Part shown: positions 39,701 to 51,746 of the stretch, piece after piece
How positions within the stretch are numbered: position 1 is the stretch's first letter
Layout: every line of letters begins with the position of its first letter
Origin: Rusavskia elegans
Lineage: Eukaryota; Ascomycota; Lecanoromycetes; Teloschistales; Teloschistaceae
Direction: 5' to 3'
Assembly: GCA_011316305.1 (NCBI GenBank)
Contig: SAUG01000075.1
Span: 1-64,000, forward strand
DNA length: 64,000 nt
Position numbers and translations under genes: made by a program
Notes under the pieces: generated by a model
Database searches by the model: none
The model's input: only the letters and a program-made list of their open reading frames with translations
Told to the model about the DNA's origin: nothing

Positions 39701-41131
39701 TTTAAACTAATAATATCGGAAAGAAATATTAGTTAACTATTAGAATATTTTATAAACTATCTAGAATATAAAAAAATTAATATAGCCTAGATATTAGAAT
39801 AATAAATCTCTATAGATTTATTAATAAAGTAAGCTATACTAATATATATTTAAAAGTAGAAATAAATAGAAGAGACTATAATATAAAATAGTTCTATAGA
39901 ATCGAAAAAATATATAAATCCTAATAGTATTATAGAAATACTTTTATTTCGAACTAACTATATTTTCTCTATAGTATTTATAGTAGGTAATTTCTATACT
40001 TTAAAATTAATTTCCTATCGCTATAAAAAAAATAAAAGGAAGCTACTATCTAATATAATTTTTAAGAGTAACTATAGATTTAAAAAGAAAATATAGAGGC
40101 TCTATATTATTACTAAAAAAATTAAAAACTTTAAAAAGACTTTAATATTAATAGTATATAATTCTATTAATATTATATTATATTCCGAATACTATTATAA
40201 AAGCTATTAGTAGCTATTTCGATCGCTTATATTTAATAATTTTAGAATTATTAACTAATATAGCGATACTATTATAGCGTATAAATAGAGATATTTTATT
40301 TATTTCTTTTTCTTTATTATTATCGGAGAATTTAATTTAGAAAAAAGGCTTATTATTATCGGTAAAGGCTAAAAAATCTTTTTTATTATTTTTATAAATA
40401 AAATCTAGAGTATTTAGATTATTATTTTAGGTTTTATAAATTAAATCTAGTATATATATTAGAAAGTTATTATCTAGCGTATTTTTAATAGCTTTAAGGA
40501 GGTCGTTTAAAATAGATATAGCTATACTCTTTCCTATAAATATAACTTTATTAAAAAGCTATATAAAGCGATAGAAGATAGTTAATATAAACTCTATATT
40601 ATACTACTACCTATTTCTAAACGCTAAACCTATAAAAAATTATTATTAAATAGATAAAATATAATAAAGCCGGTTAAACTATTAACTATAGAGGCGTGGT
40701 TTCTTATTTATTTAACCTAATTAAAGCTAAATAGCTAGCGTATTAGATTTACTATACCTTTTATCTATATTCCTTATTATAAGCTAGATACTAAGATTTT
40801 AAAGTATAGTAAATAAACGGAGACTCCGGCTAATAATACTATAGAAGATTTAGAAATAACTAGAAGTCCGGCGATACGTTAGGAGAAAATAGGAGAAAAT
40901 TATAAAAAAGAATCTAAAGCTACCGAGATTATTTAGAATATATTAGAGCTATAAGTTTTAATTAATAGAGTTTCGAATAGAATATTTAGTAGAAGTAATA
41001 TAGAGGTTAAGGAAATAATATAATAAAAGAAGAAGCTTTTAAAATTTAAAAACGGCTAAATCCTATTATATAGTAAAAAAGAGACTTATATTTTTAATAC
41101 TAACGGCGGTAATAATAGATAACCTATAGAC
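36780..41131 (+). pseudogene. Very long coding relic of element L (at least ~1,450 codons)
   Basis: One plus-strand frame (codon starts at 37151, 38288, 39014, 40919 and 41099 agree) runs from about 36780 to a poly-T tract near 41131 with TAG/TAA the only interruptions seen. Read as former CAG/TGG/CAA it gives a continuous protein. Landmarks: EALEERRKRERLELK at 37151, GPVRYRTFAIVEYRDN near 38040, KALQIIYRTL-like near 38380, KPDYRL near 39017, IGEFNLEKR near 40325. No net frameshift in over 4 kb points to recent point mutation only. More coding-like sequence follows to 43290 (LLPDNNNNYIFFSKEP near 43218), perhaps a second ORF. I see no DDE transposase, helicase P-loop or RT motif by eye, so no function is assigned. 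Confidence 0.5.
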
Positions 41132-43296
41132 TCTTTTTTTTTTACTTTTTTTTAAGAATTTACCTTTTATTTACCTTTCTTTAATTAATTATCCGACGCT
41201 TAATAATAATACTATCCCGGAAAACTTTAAATACCGATATTAATATTTCGAATTTATTTACAGCTATATATTTTCTATAATTAAAAGCTATATTACTAGT
41301 TAGGCTCTAGATATAGTAGTTAACCTTTAGCTAGAAATAGGGGTCTATAGGTTTTGTCTATTTTAATATTATTAATCTAACTCTTCCGAACTTATTTTAG
41401 AAGACTAGAATATATTTTTAAAGCCGATATAAGTCTATAATATATTACGGATATAATTAAAAAAAAACTATTACTAATACTCTAAAACGTAATATTTATA
41501 ATCTATATAATTTTTAGAAATTTAGTAGTAAGTATCGATATATTAAAATAGCGGGGTAATAGATTTAGTAAAATTCTTTTTTTTATATTTATTTACCCCC
41601 TTTAGCGTATACCTTTTCGTTATCTTCTACCCGGTTATTTAACTTTACTTTCTTTTTTATAGATATTCTATTATTCTTTTATTTTTCCTATTAGCTTATA
41701 AGCGTTTATATTAAATAATAGTAAAGTCTAAAAACCTTAAATCTAGTATTAAAACCGGGTCTAATTTATTAAATAAATATTATTCTAATAATAATAATAA
41801 TATATAGTTATAGATACCGCTATATAATTAAAATTTTACTAATAATAAAAAAGATACTCCGCTATAAAAGACTCGGAAGAGAAAATCTAATAGTAGATTA
41901 TTTCTAAATATTCTAGAAAAGAAGAAATACTATAAAAAATAGAACTAGGCTATTTAGAAAATAATTATTTTTTAAGCTAAATATAATACCCTCTATATAT
42001 CTAGCGAGGAAAATAGTAAGAATAATTAATTATTTTTATCTACTAAATATCGATTTCTTACCTATAAATAATATAGCCGCCTAGTCTAAAGTAAAGCTAA
42101 AAAAACTTCTATCTAATTTTCTAAATTTATAATTTCGAAAATAAAAACCTCTAAATATAATAAATCTTATATTTCCTATATTAAATCCTAAGCCGCGTTT
42201 TAATTTATTAATAAAAAGTCTAAAGACGCTAGCTATAATCTAGGAAATAATATTATTATATTTTCTAGTAACTATTATAATATAAGTTTCCTTTTCTATA
42301 TATATTTTCTCTATACTAATTTCTAAATTTATAGTCGTTATTAACTTTTAATAGTAATACTACTCTAGGTAATAATAGAGCTTAGTAATATTAGACTCCC
42401 GGAAAAAATAATAGAAATATTAAAAGTAGTAATAATCTCTTTCTATCTAAACTTCTAAAAATAAAAGGGAAAAAGTTCTACTTAATATATAACCTTAAAG
42501 TATAGATAAAAGAGGTTTAGGCCGAGTATTATATCTATTTCTTATTTAATTTTAATTTTAATAATATAGCGTAATTAATTAAATATATATAGAATAGAAA
42601 TATTTAGATATAGGATTAGAAATAGGAATAGTTAGTATTAAAAGTTAATTAGTATACTAGGAACTAGAAACGCTTTTATATAGATAATATAGAGTTTAGT
42701 AATTCAGCTATTATATATACGTATACTAACTATATTATAGTAAAAAATTAAGTAATATATCGTTTAAAATAAATAAAAGATTATTAAAGATATAAACTAG
42801 ATCTGGGGTTTAGTAGGTATATTTACTAGGCTATATAGCCTATTATCCTTTATATTCGTATTCGGCTTTATAAATAAGGTAGTAGATATTATAGAGACTG
42901 TTCGTATATCTCCTAGAATAGCTTTTTAATTCTAGAGTATATTATATAGTATTTATACTTTACTTTCTTAACTATTTTTAGGAGTATCTCTATTTACTAA
43001 CTGTTTATTAGATATTTTCGCTAACTTAGCCGCCTATATTAAACTTATAATAAATTAGTAGGCGAATAAATATAGTCTATAAGACTATAAATTTAGCCGT
43101 AAAAATATATTTTTATAGTTTAATAGAATAGCCGAGTCTAAAAAATTTTAATAATATTTAAAAATCTAAAATAAGTTATATATAAGCTTTCCCGCGCTAA
43201 AAAAGTACTAAAGGATATTCTTTTACCGGATAATAATAATAATTATATATTTTTTAGTAAAGAGCCTAGCTCGGGTAGTAAGGATAAGGGCGAGTA

Positions 43297-43470
43297 TATT
43301 GGAAGTACGTGTTACGCACAACAGTTGTGCCAAGGCGCCAAGGGCGCTAGTACCGATCAGGCCTAGTGGATCTAGGCGCCAAGGCCCTGCCACCTCCTTC
43401 TTGTATATTTAGTCCAGGCGAAAGCCCACCTTAGTGAATCAAGCCTGATGTTCCACACATGATTTTAACA
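43297..43470 (+). repeat. Young solo LTR of the copia family, not RIP-mutated
   Basis: 174 bp from TATTGGAAGTACG to GATTTTAACA, flanked by perfect 5-bp duplications GAGTA (43292-43296 and 43471-43475). It retains GTGTTACGCACAACAGTTG and CCACCTCCTTCTTGTATA, rich in CA/TG that all other copies have lost. It sits in L. A solo LTR forms by recombination between the two LTRs of a full element. Its short length may have protected it from RIP. Confidence 0.9.
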
Positions 43471-44188
43471 GAGTAAGGTAATAAAGGTAAAGCAGAAAAT
43501 ATATAGTAGTATCGATAGGTATCGCCGGTCCTGATAAATTCTAATAGGTTTCTTTTTCTTTTAAAATTATAGTCTAGGTTATATATAGGTTTTATATAGG
43601 CTTTTCTATAGGTCTTCGGTAGCGCCTATAGTTAAACTTCTAAAATAATTATTTCTACAGGCTCGATAATACTTTTCTATATTATATAGGAAGTCTGGGA
43701 AAAAGGATTTTAGATAGTCTTATACCGGTATTAACTATAGGAGCGAAGATACCTTATTTATATATATTTATAGTAATAAAAGAACCTCTAGCTAATAATA
43801 TAATAATTCTATTATTATATTTATCGTTATATACTAGATTTCTATAAGGTACTAGCTATCGATATAGGAAGCTAATATCGCGCTAATATTAAATAGTTTC
43901 TAATATTATCCTATATTAGTTTTTATACGACTTTTTATAACTTTACTATATTATATTTCTTTTTAGGCTTTTTCTATAGTTCGTAGAACTAAATATAATA
44001 ATATAAAGCTTATTTTTTAATATACTATAAAATATAAGAGGAGGTATTATAAAATACAGACTTAATAGTTCGTCTTTTTTTAACTAACGGTCGATATTAT
44101 AATATTAACCTATAGCGTTCGACAAGAGATAGTGTCATATATACTTATATTCAATATGATATTGCCCTATTGGCGGTTTCTATTTAGG

Positions 44189-45817
44189 TACTATTATATT
44201 TAACTACCTTATTAATAGTAGATACCGCTCTATAGAATTCTATAACGTCCTTTATACCCTCGGGTCCGGTACTAACCTTCTATTAATATTATAAATTTAG
44301 AATATAGGTACTAAAGTAATTATTAAAAACTATAGCTTTAGCTTTAATTTTAATATTCCGGATTTAATATTAACTACCTATATATATAAAGGTCTATTTT
44401 TATTAAATATTAATACTATATAGCGCGGCCCTATTAAATCTTCTTCTATTTTTTTTTCTATCTTCGTTTTTATCTTTATTAATACCCAATATAGCTTTAA
44501 AGGCCTTCGCTAAGATATCGGTAGAAGTAGAAAGTATCTACTACGCCCGGCTTAGATATCTAGGTAACTAGAATTTATATAAACTAGCGAATATATCTAT
44601 AGAAGTTAATCTATCTAAAATCTCTAAGTTTAATTCCGATTTCTATAAGGCTTATATTCTAGGTAAGTAATATAAATAGCTTTATAGAAGCTATATCCGC
44701 CCTAGTAGCGGTTCTATAGACCTTTTTTATACTAACTATATAGGACCTATTTAAGAAAGTAAAGTTCTAGTAGTATATAATTGGAGCTAATATATCTTTA
44801 CTTTCTTAGATAATAATATCTAGAAATACGGTATCTATATAACTAAAATAAAAGACGCCTTTAAAACTCTCGAATACTAGAACTACTTCTACGCCTATAA
44901 TAAAAAAGGTATTTTTATTATTAAATATTTTTATAGCGATAATAAATTTAGGAAATATATTATATCTAAAAGCTTTACTAATAAAGGTATCTAGTAAAAG
45001 CCTACAGTATTTAATAATCTATAATAGAATAGTATCTCTAAACGCTTCGGATAAATACTAATATATAAAGTCTATCCTATATTAGTTTATAGTAGCTTTA
45101 GTAAGAAATATTAGCCGTTATTTATTAAAGCTGCTATTTTTCTATACTTCCGGTTACCTAGTAGTAAATTAGATATAACCTTATATAAAAAGGAGTATAG
45201 TAAACTTCTAGATTTAAGCCGATTCCGTATTCTAGGTTCTATAGTATATCTAATATATAGTAAGAAAATTCGGAAGTTCTATAATTTAAGTTATAAATAT
45301 ACCTTAGTCGGTTAATTTAGCGATACTATTTATAAACTATTAAACTTTTAGAATAAAATTATCCGTACCTCTTCTATAGTATTTAAAAAAATAAATTAAA
45401 ACCTAGATTTAGAAGAATCTAAAAGTAAATAGTAATTCCTGCGGAAATAGTAACGTACTAATAGAGGATCTAATTCTAGAAAATTATAGTTATAATCTAA
45501 TAATCTTCTATTAATATCTAAACTAATAGCTCCCTTTTATTAAATTTTAGTATCTTATTAAATTTCTCTTACCTATAGTTAAGCTCTATTACCGGCTAAC
45601 TTATCTATTTGTCCTCGTATTACTAAAGTTAATAATTCGGATTTAGATTCCGACTTTAATATATTACTACCCTGTCCTTAGACTATTATACCTTATCTAT
45701 AAACCGATTATACTACCTAATCTTTTATTAAAGTTCTATATAATTACCCCGAACTCCGGGTACTAGATAATTATAATTATTCCTCGCCAGACTTAATTAT
45801 AAACGTCTGTATATTTA
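44189..45817 (+). pseudogene. C3 pre-integrase and integrase relic
   Basis: After L the copia frame resumes. Near 44545-44600 a stretch ending LRYLGN followed by NLYKLA matches the LxHRxLGH pre-integrase zinc region. Then DLFYTNYIGPI near 44720 (retroviral-type integrase core, first catalytic Asp changed to Asn), YFYSDNKFRKYI near 44925 (second Asp present), and FGRILIYKV-like near 45050. RIP changes are G-to-A and C-to-T. Y6 cuts the frame at 45818, shortly before the RT domain. Confidence 0.8.
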
Positions 45818-46618
45818 CCTTAGGTGACGCCTCCAGTATCTGAACAGCGTGTTAATATACTGTTCAGATTATATAATTAAAAACATTACGTGATCAAAAA
45901 TGTCGAGTATAGGTAACACGAATATACCGTAATTAATTATATCTGTTTAAAATAATATACTGTTTTACGAAAACAGGTTGTTCGTATTATATTTAAAATT
46001 ACCGTAAAATATAAAAATCGATCTATCGGCCTATAGATCGACCTTTCGAGATTTTAATCCGATAGTTCGATTTATTTTATCTAGGCGGGTTAAATAGCTA
46101 AATTAGTTTGAAAAATTGAAAACCGAGAGATTCGAACCCCGAACCTACCGAATTATCCTAATCGGGACTAGTTTATAGAAGGATAGAATATCTATAGTAC
46201 TTTACTAACTAGATTAAAAAGAGTTATAGATTTTAATTCTAATAAATTAAATATATAGTAAAGCTTTAGATTATTTAAAATATAATTTTAATACTAAGTT
46301 AAAATTATATTAATATCTAATTAATCCAGAATCCTCTAAAATAAATAAATAGCAGTAAATTAACGAGTTATAAAGAAAAACTGACTATTATAGTATAATT
46401 TCAAGTTCTAGATAACAGACTATTAACAGACTTTTTCTAAAAACAGCTAATAGTACTAAACTTGCTATTATTATAAACGTTTCTTTCTTTAAAATTAAAT
46501 ATCTACTAGCAGTTTTAATAAACTTAACTGTTAACAGAGTATCTATTTTACCTACTATATAACTTTTAATTAGCAGTAAATTAACAGGCCATCTAGAAAC
46601 TAGCAGCGCCTCTTAAGG
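45818..46618 (-). mobile_element. Y6: TA-flanked inverted-repeat element, inserted in C3
   Basis: 801 bp between TA at 45816-45817 and 46619-46620. C1 has the uninterrupted site near 10365-10385 (reverse strand). Ends CCTTAGGTGACGCCTCC and, reversed, CCTTAAGAGGCGCTGC. The tRNA-like block is on the minus strand; here the T-arm region reads CGGGGTTCGAATCTCTCGG when reversed (about 46122-46142), the best T-arm match of the family. Confidence 0.85.
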
Positions 46619-46620
46619 TA

Positions 46621-48150
46621 TTAATACTATAAAAAAAGATACGGTATTAAATCCTTCCGAACCCTAGTTATATAAGAAGGCTATAGAGTTATCCTATACC
46701 GACGAATAGTATAAGGTTATAGATGAAGAACTAGTATTATTAGAACTAAACGATACTTAGATACTATATACTAAAGTATTAATATCCTCTATAATATATC
46801 TTCTAAAAGATAAATAGGTATATAAGATTAAAAAGGACGCCGATAGTAAAATTACGCGCTTTAAAACTTATTAGGTCGTTTATAGTTTTAAATAGGAAGC
46901 CGGTATCGATTTTAATAAAACCTTCGCTTCCGTTATTAAACTAATATTATATAAAGCTATCTTCGCTATAGCTACCGCCTACGGCCTAGAACTTAATTAA
47001 ATAGACGTTAAGACCGCTTTTATCTATAGTTATATAGATAAAATTATCTATATATAATATCCTACTGGTTTCGGCGATTCTAATATAATATATAAGCTCC
47101 GGAAAGCCTTCTATAGTCTTAAATAGTCGCTTTAGATCTAGTACCGCTATTTTACTAAATTCTTCGCTACTATCGGCTTTAAATCTCTAGAACCTGATTA
47201 TAATATCTTTTATAATAGTACGATTATTATCGGCGTTTATATTAACGATATCCTTTTATACGGCGCTAGATATTAGGACTTTAATATGAATAAAATATAT
47301 CTAAATAAACGTTTTTAAATATTAGATTTAGGCCTTATAGCTTCGCTATCTATAAAACTAACGTTTCTACCCCTATAGATTCCGGCCTTTATTTAAAAAC
47401 TACCTCTACCGACTAGAATTACTTTTTACTAATTAAAAATAAATATTAGAGCGCTATCGGCTCCTTAATATACGCTATATTTAAAATTCGCTTTAATATC
47501 GCCTTCGCCGTTTCTATTATTAGTCGATATTTATCTAATCCTATAAGCTACTACTAGAACGCTATTATTAGAATTTTTAAATATCTATATAAAATAGTTT
47601 ACTTTATTTCTATCTATAAAAGCGATCTATAGAAGCTTCGAGGGTATATCGACGCCGATTAAGTAGGTAACTATAAAACGTTTCGCTCTACTTCTAGATA
47701 TATCTTTAATATTAGATCCGGTACTATTAGCTAGTTATTTAAACGGTAAACTACTATAGCTATATCGACTACCGAAGCAAAATTAGATAGTAAAACTAGA
47801 GCTACTAAAGAGGCAATTTAGTTAAATTATATTCTAAATTAGTTACTAAATTAGTCAATAATCGATAAGTAGGATCTAAACGCTACCCTAGATATAATAA
47901 CCTTCTATAGCGATAACTAGGGCGCTATTACCTTTATTAAAAACCTTTAGTTCTATAGTCGTACTAAATATATTAATATCTACGTTAAATTCCTATAGGA
48001 AAAAGTTGCTAATAAAACTATTAACTTTTAGTATATTCTAACGGAATAAATAGTAGCTAATAAACTTACTAAAGCTCTAGATAAAGGTAAATTTAAGGCT
48101 TTTTATATAGTACTTAGGCTTAATAACCTAAAAACGTTCTAAACTTTAAG
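46621..48150 (+). pseudogene. C3 reverse transcriptase and RNase H relic
   Basis: Clear copia RT: AGIDFNKTFASVIK near 46890-46930, then DVKTAF near 46999 (first catalytic Asp region), PTGFGDS near 47060, and the catalytic YVDD motif as VYINDILLYG near 47235-47262 (one Asp changed to Asn). RNase H ends with RTKYINI near 47965, KFL, TINF near 48020, and the diagnostic LTKALDKGK near 48067. Frame shifts are few; most breaks are TAG/TAA. This is the best evidence for the family assignment. Confidence 0.9.
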
Positions 48151-48529
48151 TAATAATAGCGATAATCTATCTAAATTATAAAAATCCTTCTAATAATAAT
48201 CTTTCCCGGAATATAATTAATTCCGGTATACTAGTAATTACTATATTTATATAAATATTATCTTCGGAAAGTATAATATATACTATAAGGAATAGTTAAA
48301 TCTTTAAAGTAACTCTAGATTCTATAGGCCTATCTATATAATACCTATATCGTTTTTAAAACGCTATACCCTTTATAAATTTTCCGATAGTATATTTAAT
48401 TAAAATCCGTATATAATTATTTATACCCGAATTCGTTTTTCTATTTTAATAGTAAAACGTTAAAGGGGTATCTTTAGCCTATATCCTATTCAATTCTATA
48501 TTGAATTTAGTATATTAACTAGTTTTAAT

Positions 48530-49200
48530 ATCGGTAAAAAATATTTTAGCTATCTAGTAGACTATTTAGGTTCTATATAAATTTTTTCGGAACTTGTATA
48601 TAAATATAAACTAATTAGCGCCCTAACTACTAGCTACCCGCTATTTATTATCGCCTACTATCTACTATTATAATATCTTTAAATAAATTTTTACTAATCC
48701 TATACCGTCTAATGTATAAATTATACTATTCGATTCTCTATATTCTATATTTCTATTTAATACTATATATAGCTGTTATAGACTTAGATAGCCTTCGAAG
48801 ATTTAACTTTACTTCCTATATCTCTAGAGAACTCGACCTATACGTATATATCGAAGTATTTAATAAACTATTTAATAACTTTTAAGCTTATATCGCCTAT
48901 AAAAACTATAATAATAATCTATTTTACTTCTACCCTCGGGTACTATCCTACCTAAGCCTCGAATCTAAGTACTACTAGATAAGAAATAATATTAATAGCT
49001 TTTAAAATCGCGATATCTTTAGCCGCCTATAGCTAGATAATAATAATATATAAATATATATCGAGGTCTTTACTATCTAGCTATACCGCTAAATTAACTA
49101 TAGGATTCTATAGGAATTCTAGGAATAGTATTATTAGGGCGCTATAATTATTAATAATCCGAAAATTTATATTAATTTTTAAAGCTATAGTAAATACTTC
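48530..49200 (-). pseudogene. Antisense reading-frame relic in the 3' region of C3
   Basis: Minus-strand counterpart of the C1 antisense frame (5850-6804). Here the frame passes from LIILFLEFL through NPIVNLAV and AKDIAILKAINIISYL without the frameshift seen in C1. It continues through PRVEVK and VEFSRDIGSKVK to SSEKIYIEPK and LPILKLV near 48540. About 220 codons are readable in this copy; with the C1 upstream part it totals about 300. The matching residues between two separately mutated copies argue that it was a real gene. Function unknown. Confidence 0.5.
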
Positions 49201-49735
49201 TATATCTAGAACTATCTAGGCGATATAACTTTTAATATATCTATAAAGATTTATAATATTTTAATAAACGTTTAGTATACGCTCCTTTAGTAAATTAAGA
49301 AAAAATATAATATCTATACCTTTTAGTACTTCGGCCGTATTAATAATAACTAATAATATCTATAACTTACTATTAAATAGGTACTTTTAATTACCGAAGC
49401 TCTAGATACGCCTTTTTAATTAGGCGATATCCGTAATAAAATTTTTAAATAAATCTATATTATAAAATAGTATCTGTACCAGTACTCTACTAAAAATACT
49501 ACTATTATAGAAGATTTAGAATACTATAGAAGCTATAGGAACTCTAATTTCTTTTATCTAGATTTCGATTTTTATAATTTATATATATATATCTACTATA
49601 GGAGCTCTTTAAACTCAATTTACCTCGCCTTTATTATATATAAACTCTTTTTCCTATAGGTTTTTTAGCGAGTATATAGCGAGTTTATTTAATTTTTACC
49701 CTCGGTATATATATAGTATATTATTTATATAGAAA

Positions 49736-49911
49736 TATTAGAAATACGTATTACGTATAATAGCTATACTAAAACGCTAAGAACGCTAGTACCGATTAGG
49801 CCTAGTAGATCTAGGCGCTAAGGCCCTGCCACCTCCTTTTTATATATTTAGTTCAGGCGAAAGCCCACCTTAGTGAATCAAGCTTGATATTCAATATATA
49901 TGATTTCAACA
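49736..49911 (+). repeat. C3 3' LTR, half RIP-mutated
   Basis: 176 bp, TATTAGAAATACG to GATTTCAACA. The first half has lost CA/TG, while the second half (about 49824-49911) keeps GCCCTGCCACCTCC and AGTGAATCAAGC like the young solo LTR. This looks like an edge of a RIP tract inside the LTR. Confidence 0.9.
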
Positions 49912-50607
49912 AAATATTTCTATATCTAAAACTATCTAGATAATTCAAAATCGATATATCTATAGAAGTTTATATTATTTTAGTAAATATATATTATATA
50001 TTAATTTAGGAAATAAAAAAATATAAAATTTATAGCTTTTTGTATTTTAGCGATATCGTAGATATTTTTAATTACTAAAATTTTAGATACGCTTTTCTAA
50101 TCGGATAATATCTATTTTAAATATTCTAAATATATCGATTTTATAAACTAGTATCTATACTAGCATTTAACTAACTAAATTTACTACTATTATAGAAATT
50201 CTATTTTCTTTTATCTAGATTTTAATTTTTATAATTTATATTTTTAGATCTACTATAGAAATCTTTTTTTTTATTTTAGTTTTTTCGTAATATATATCTA
50301 CTATAGGAGCTTTTTAAATTTTATCCTCGCCGTTATATAAACTATTTTTTCTATAGAGTTTTTAGCGAGTATATAACGAACCTATTTAATTTTACTTTCA
50401 ATATATATATAGTATATAATTCGTATAGAAGTATTAGATTTATATATTACGTATAATAGCTAAATTAAAAAGCTAAAAGCGCTAGTACCAATCGGATCTA
50501 GTAGATTTAAACGCTAAAGTTCTACTATTTTCTTTTTATATATTTAGTTTAAACGAAAACCTACTTTAGTAGATCAAGTTTGATATTCTATATATATGAT
50601 TTCAATA
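49912..50607 (+). mobile_element. C5: 3' end of another copia element, with its 3' LTR
   Basis: 49912-50431 matches C3 49199-49735 (3' region), and 50432-50607 is a 176-bp LTR (TATTAGATTTATATATTACG to TTTCAATA). It lies directly after the C3 3' LTR, so the two elements overlap at homologous sequence. It is either the target into which C3 inserted or the product of recombination. The left part of this element is not found next to C3's 5' LTR, so a deletion is likely. Confidence 0.75.
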
Positions 50608-50664
50608 TTAAATACGCTATAAACTTTATCTAACGAATTTACTATTGGCTATAAAAAACTTCTC

Positions 50665-51452
50665 TATATATAAATTTAATGATCGTTATCGTAAAAAATA
50701 TTAATATTATATATATATTAGGAATTTCAATATAATTCTAAAAAAAAACCTTTTAAAAGAAATAATAATCTAATATTTTCGTTATAGCTATCTATTATAC
50801 TACAAAATATATATTTATAGTCTATTCATCGATTATATCTATTATATAATCTATATTTAAATATTATATAATTTTAAAAAAATTATTAGATAATACGTTC
50901 GCTACTATAGCTAGAAGTTTTATTCGATCGATTAAATTAAATAAAAATAGAAAAATCGAATAGTATATTTTAAAAACGATGGAGAAATAATTTTATTTAA
51001 ATTTAATATAAGTTATTCTAATTATAACGAAATTGTTGACGTCTATAAAAATAGATATAATTATTACGGATATAGAAAACTACTACCGTTTAGTTTAGAT
51101 ACGATATAGTTTTATAGAAATATATACGTACGTAAAAAATTCAGTAAATCGTAATATTTACGAAGATATAGTATTATAGAATTTATATTACTGGTAAATA
51201 AAGAAAAAATAGAAGCGATAACTACAAGATATATTAATCTATTAAAATTTAATATTAGATAAAATATCGATAGAAAGATATATTATATTACTAAATGTAA
51301 TAAAATAAAAAATTAAAATAACTATTATTTATATTAATTTAATTAGAATATAGATTCTACTACTATATATTCGAACATTAATAAACTAACGTTTAATTTA
51401 TTTAACGAACTACTAGTTTACCGAATACTAAAATTGAAACAAAATTAAATAA
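50665..51452 (-). mobile_element. X3: degraded X element, minus strand
   Basis: Reads from TTATTTAATTTTG near 51445 through the ACTAGTAGTTCG and AAACGTTAGT blocks (reversed, 51390-51425) down to the CTTCTCTATA remnant near 50672. It is more mutated and rearranged than X1 or X6 in its terminal part (50690-50850). The middle (50890-51130) keeps the family relic (CTAGAAGTTTTATTCGATCG). No target duplication recognised. Confidence 0.55.
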
Positions 51453-51746
51453 ATAATAGAAATAATTATAAAAAGTAATTACTTTATAGTACAATAGATA
51501 ACTTTAACGGAAATATTAAATATTTATAAAAATTCATAACGTCGGAAAATAATAGATTAAAGATTGCGTATAACGAAGTTATATTTATATAGCGGGAGAT
51601 TCGTAATCGAATAAAATAGAAAATAGTTAAATTGAAATAATTAACGCTGTAAATTTTGTTTGATGAATGGTTTCGGCTGTAAGAATTTCTTTTTACGTAA
51701 AATAGAATAATCGTTGCCCGATAAAACGTGAATAATATATATATAT

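Larger units (their letters stand above)
34045..44188 (+). mobile_element. L: 10.1-kb TA-flanked element, candidate autonomous partner of Y
   Basis: Inserted in C3 between TA at 34043-34044 and 44189-44190. C2 and C1 have the uninterrupted site (AAAGTACTATTATA near 27772; reversed in C1 near 12035-12048), so only TA (or at most AGGTAC) was duplicated. The left end CCTTAGAGGGGGTTATAG, then ACATCCCGTTAATACGCC, follows the layout of Y ends (CCTTAGGTGACGCC, then ACAGCCTGTTAACACGC). The right end reversed is CCTAAATAGAAACCGCC. The inverted repeats are therefore short and imperfect. It contains one very long plus-strand reading frame and a nested solo LTR. Superfamily unknown. Confidence 0.6.
31471..49911 (+). 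mobile_element. C3: full-length Ty1/copia element split by L and Y6
   Basis: 5' LTR 31471-31642 and 3' LTR 49736-49911. Internal parts: 31643-34044, 44189-45817 and 46619-49735; L (34045-44188) and Y6 (45818-46618) are later insertions. Without them it is about 7.5 kb, the same size as C1. It is the best-preserved copy: gag, pre-integrase, integrase core, RT and RNase H can be followed by eye. Flanks GAAAT (31466-31470) and AAATA (49912-49916) do not form a clean 5-bp duplication, so one boundary has changed. The right flank is another copia 3' end (C5), the left flank is W2. Confidence 0.9.

Noticed and set aside
34045..44188. L as an LTR retrotransposon or Starship-like element
   Set aside because: No direct repeats of LTR type at its two ends, no RT or integrase motif and no recognisable tyrosine-recombinase gene at either end. 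TA flanks and Y-like ends fit a TIR element better.
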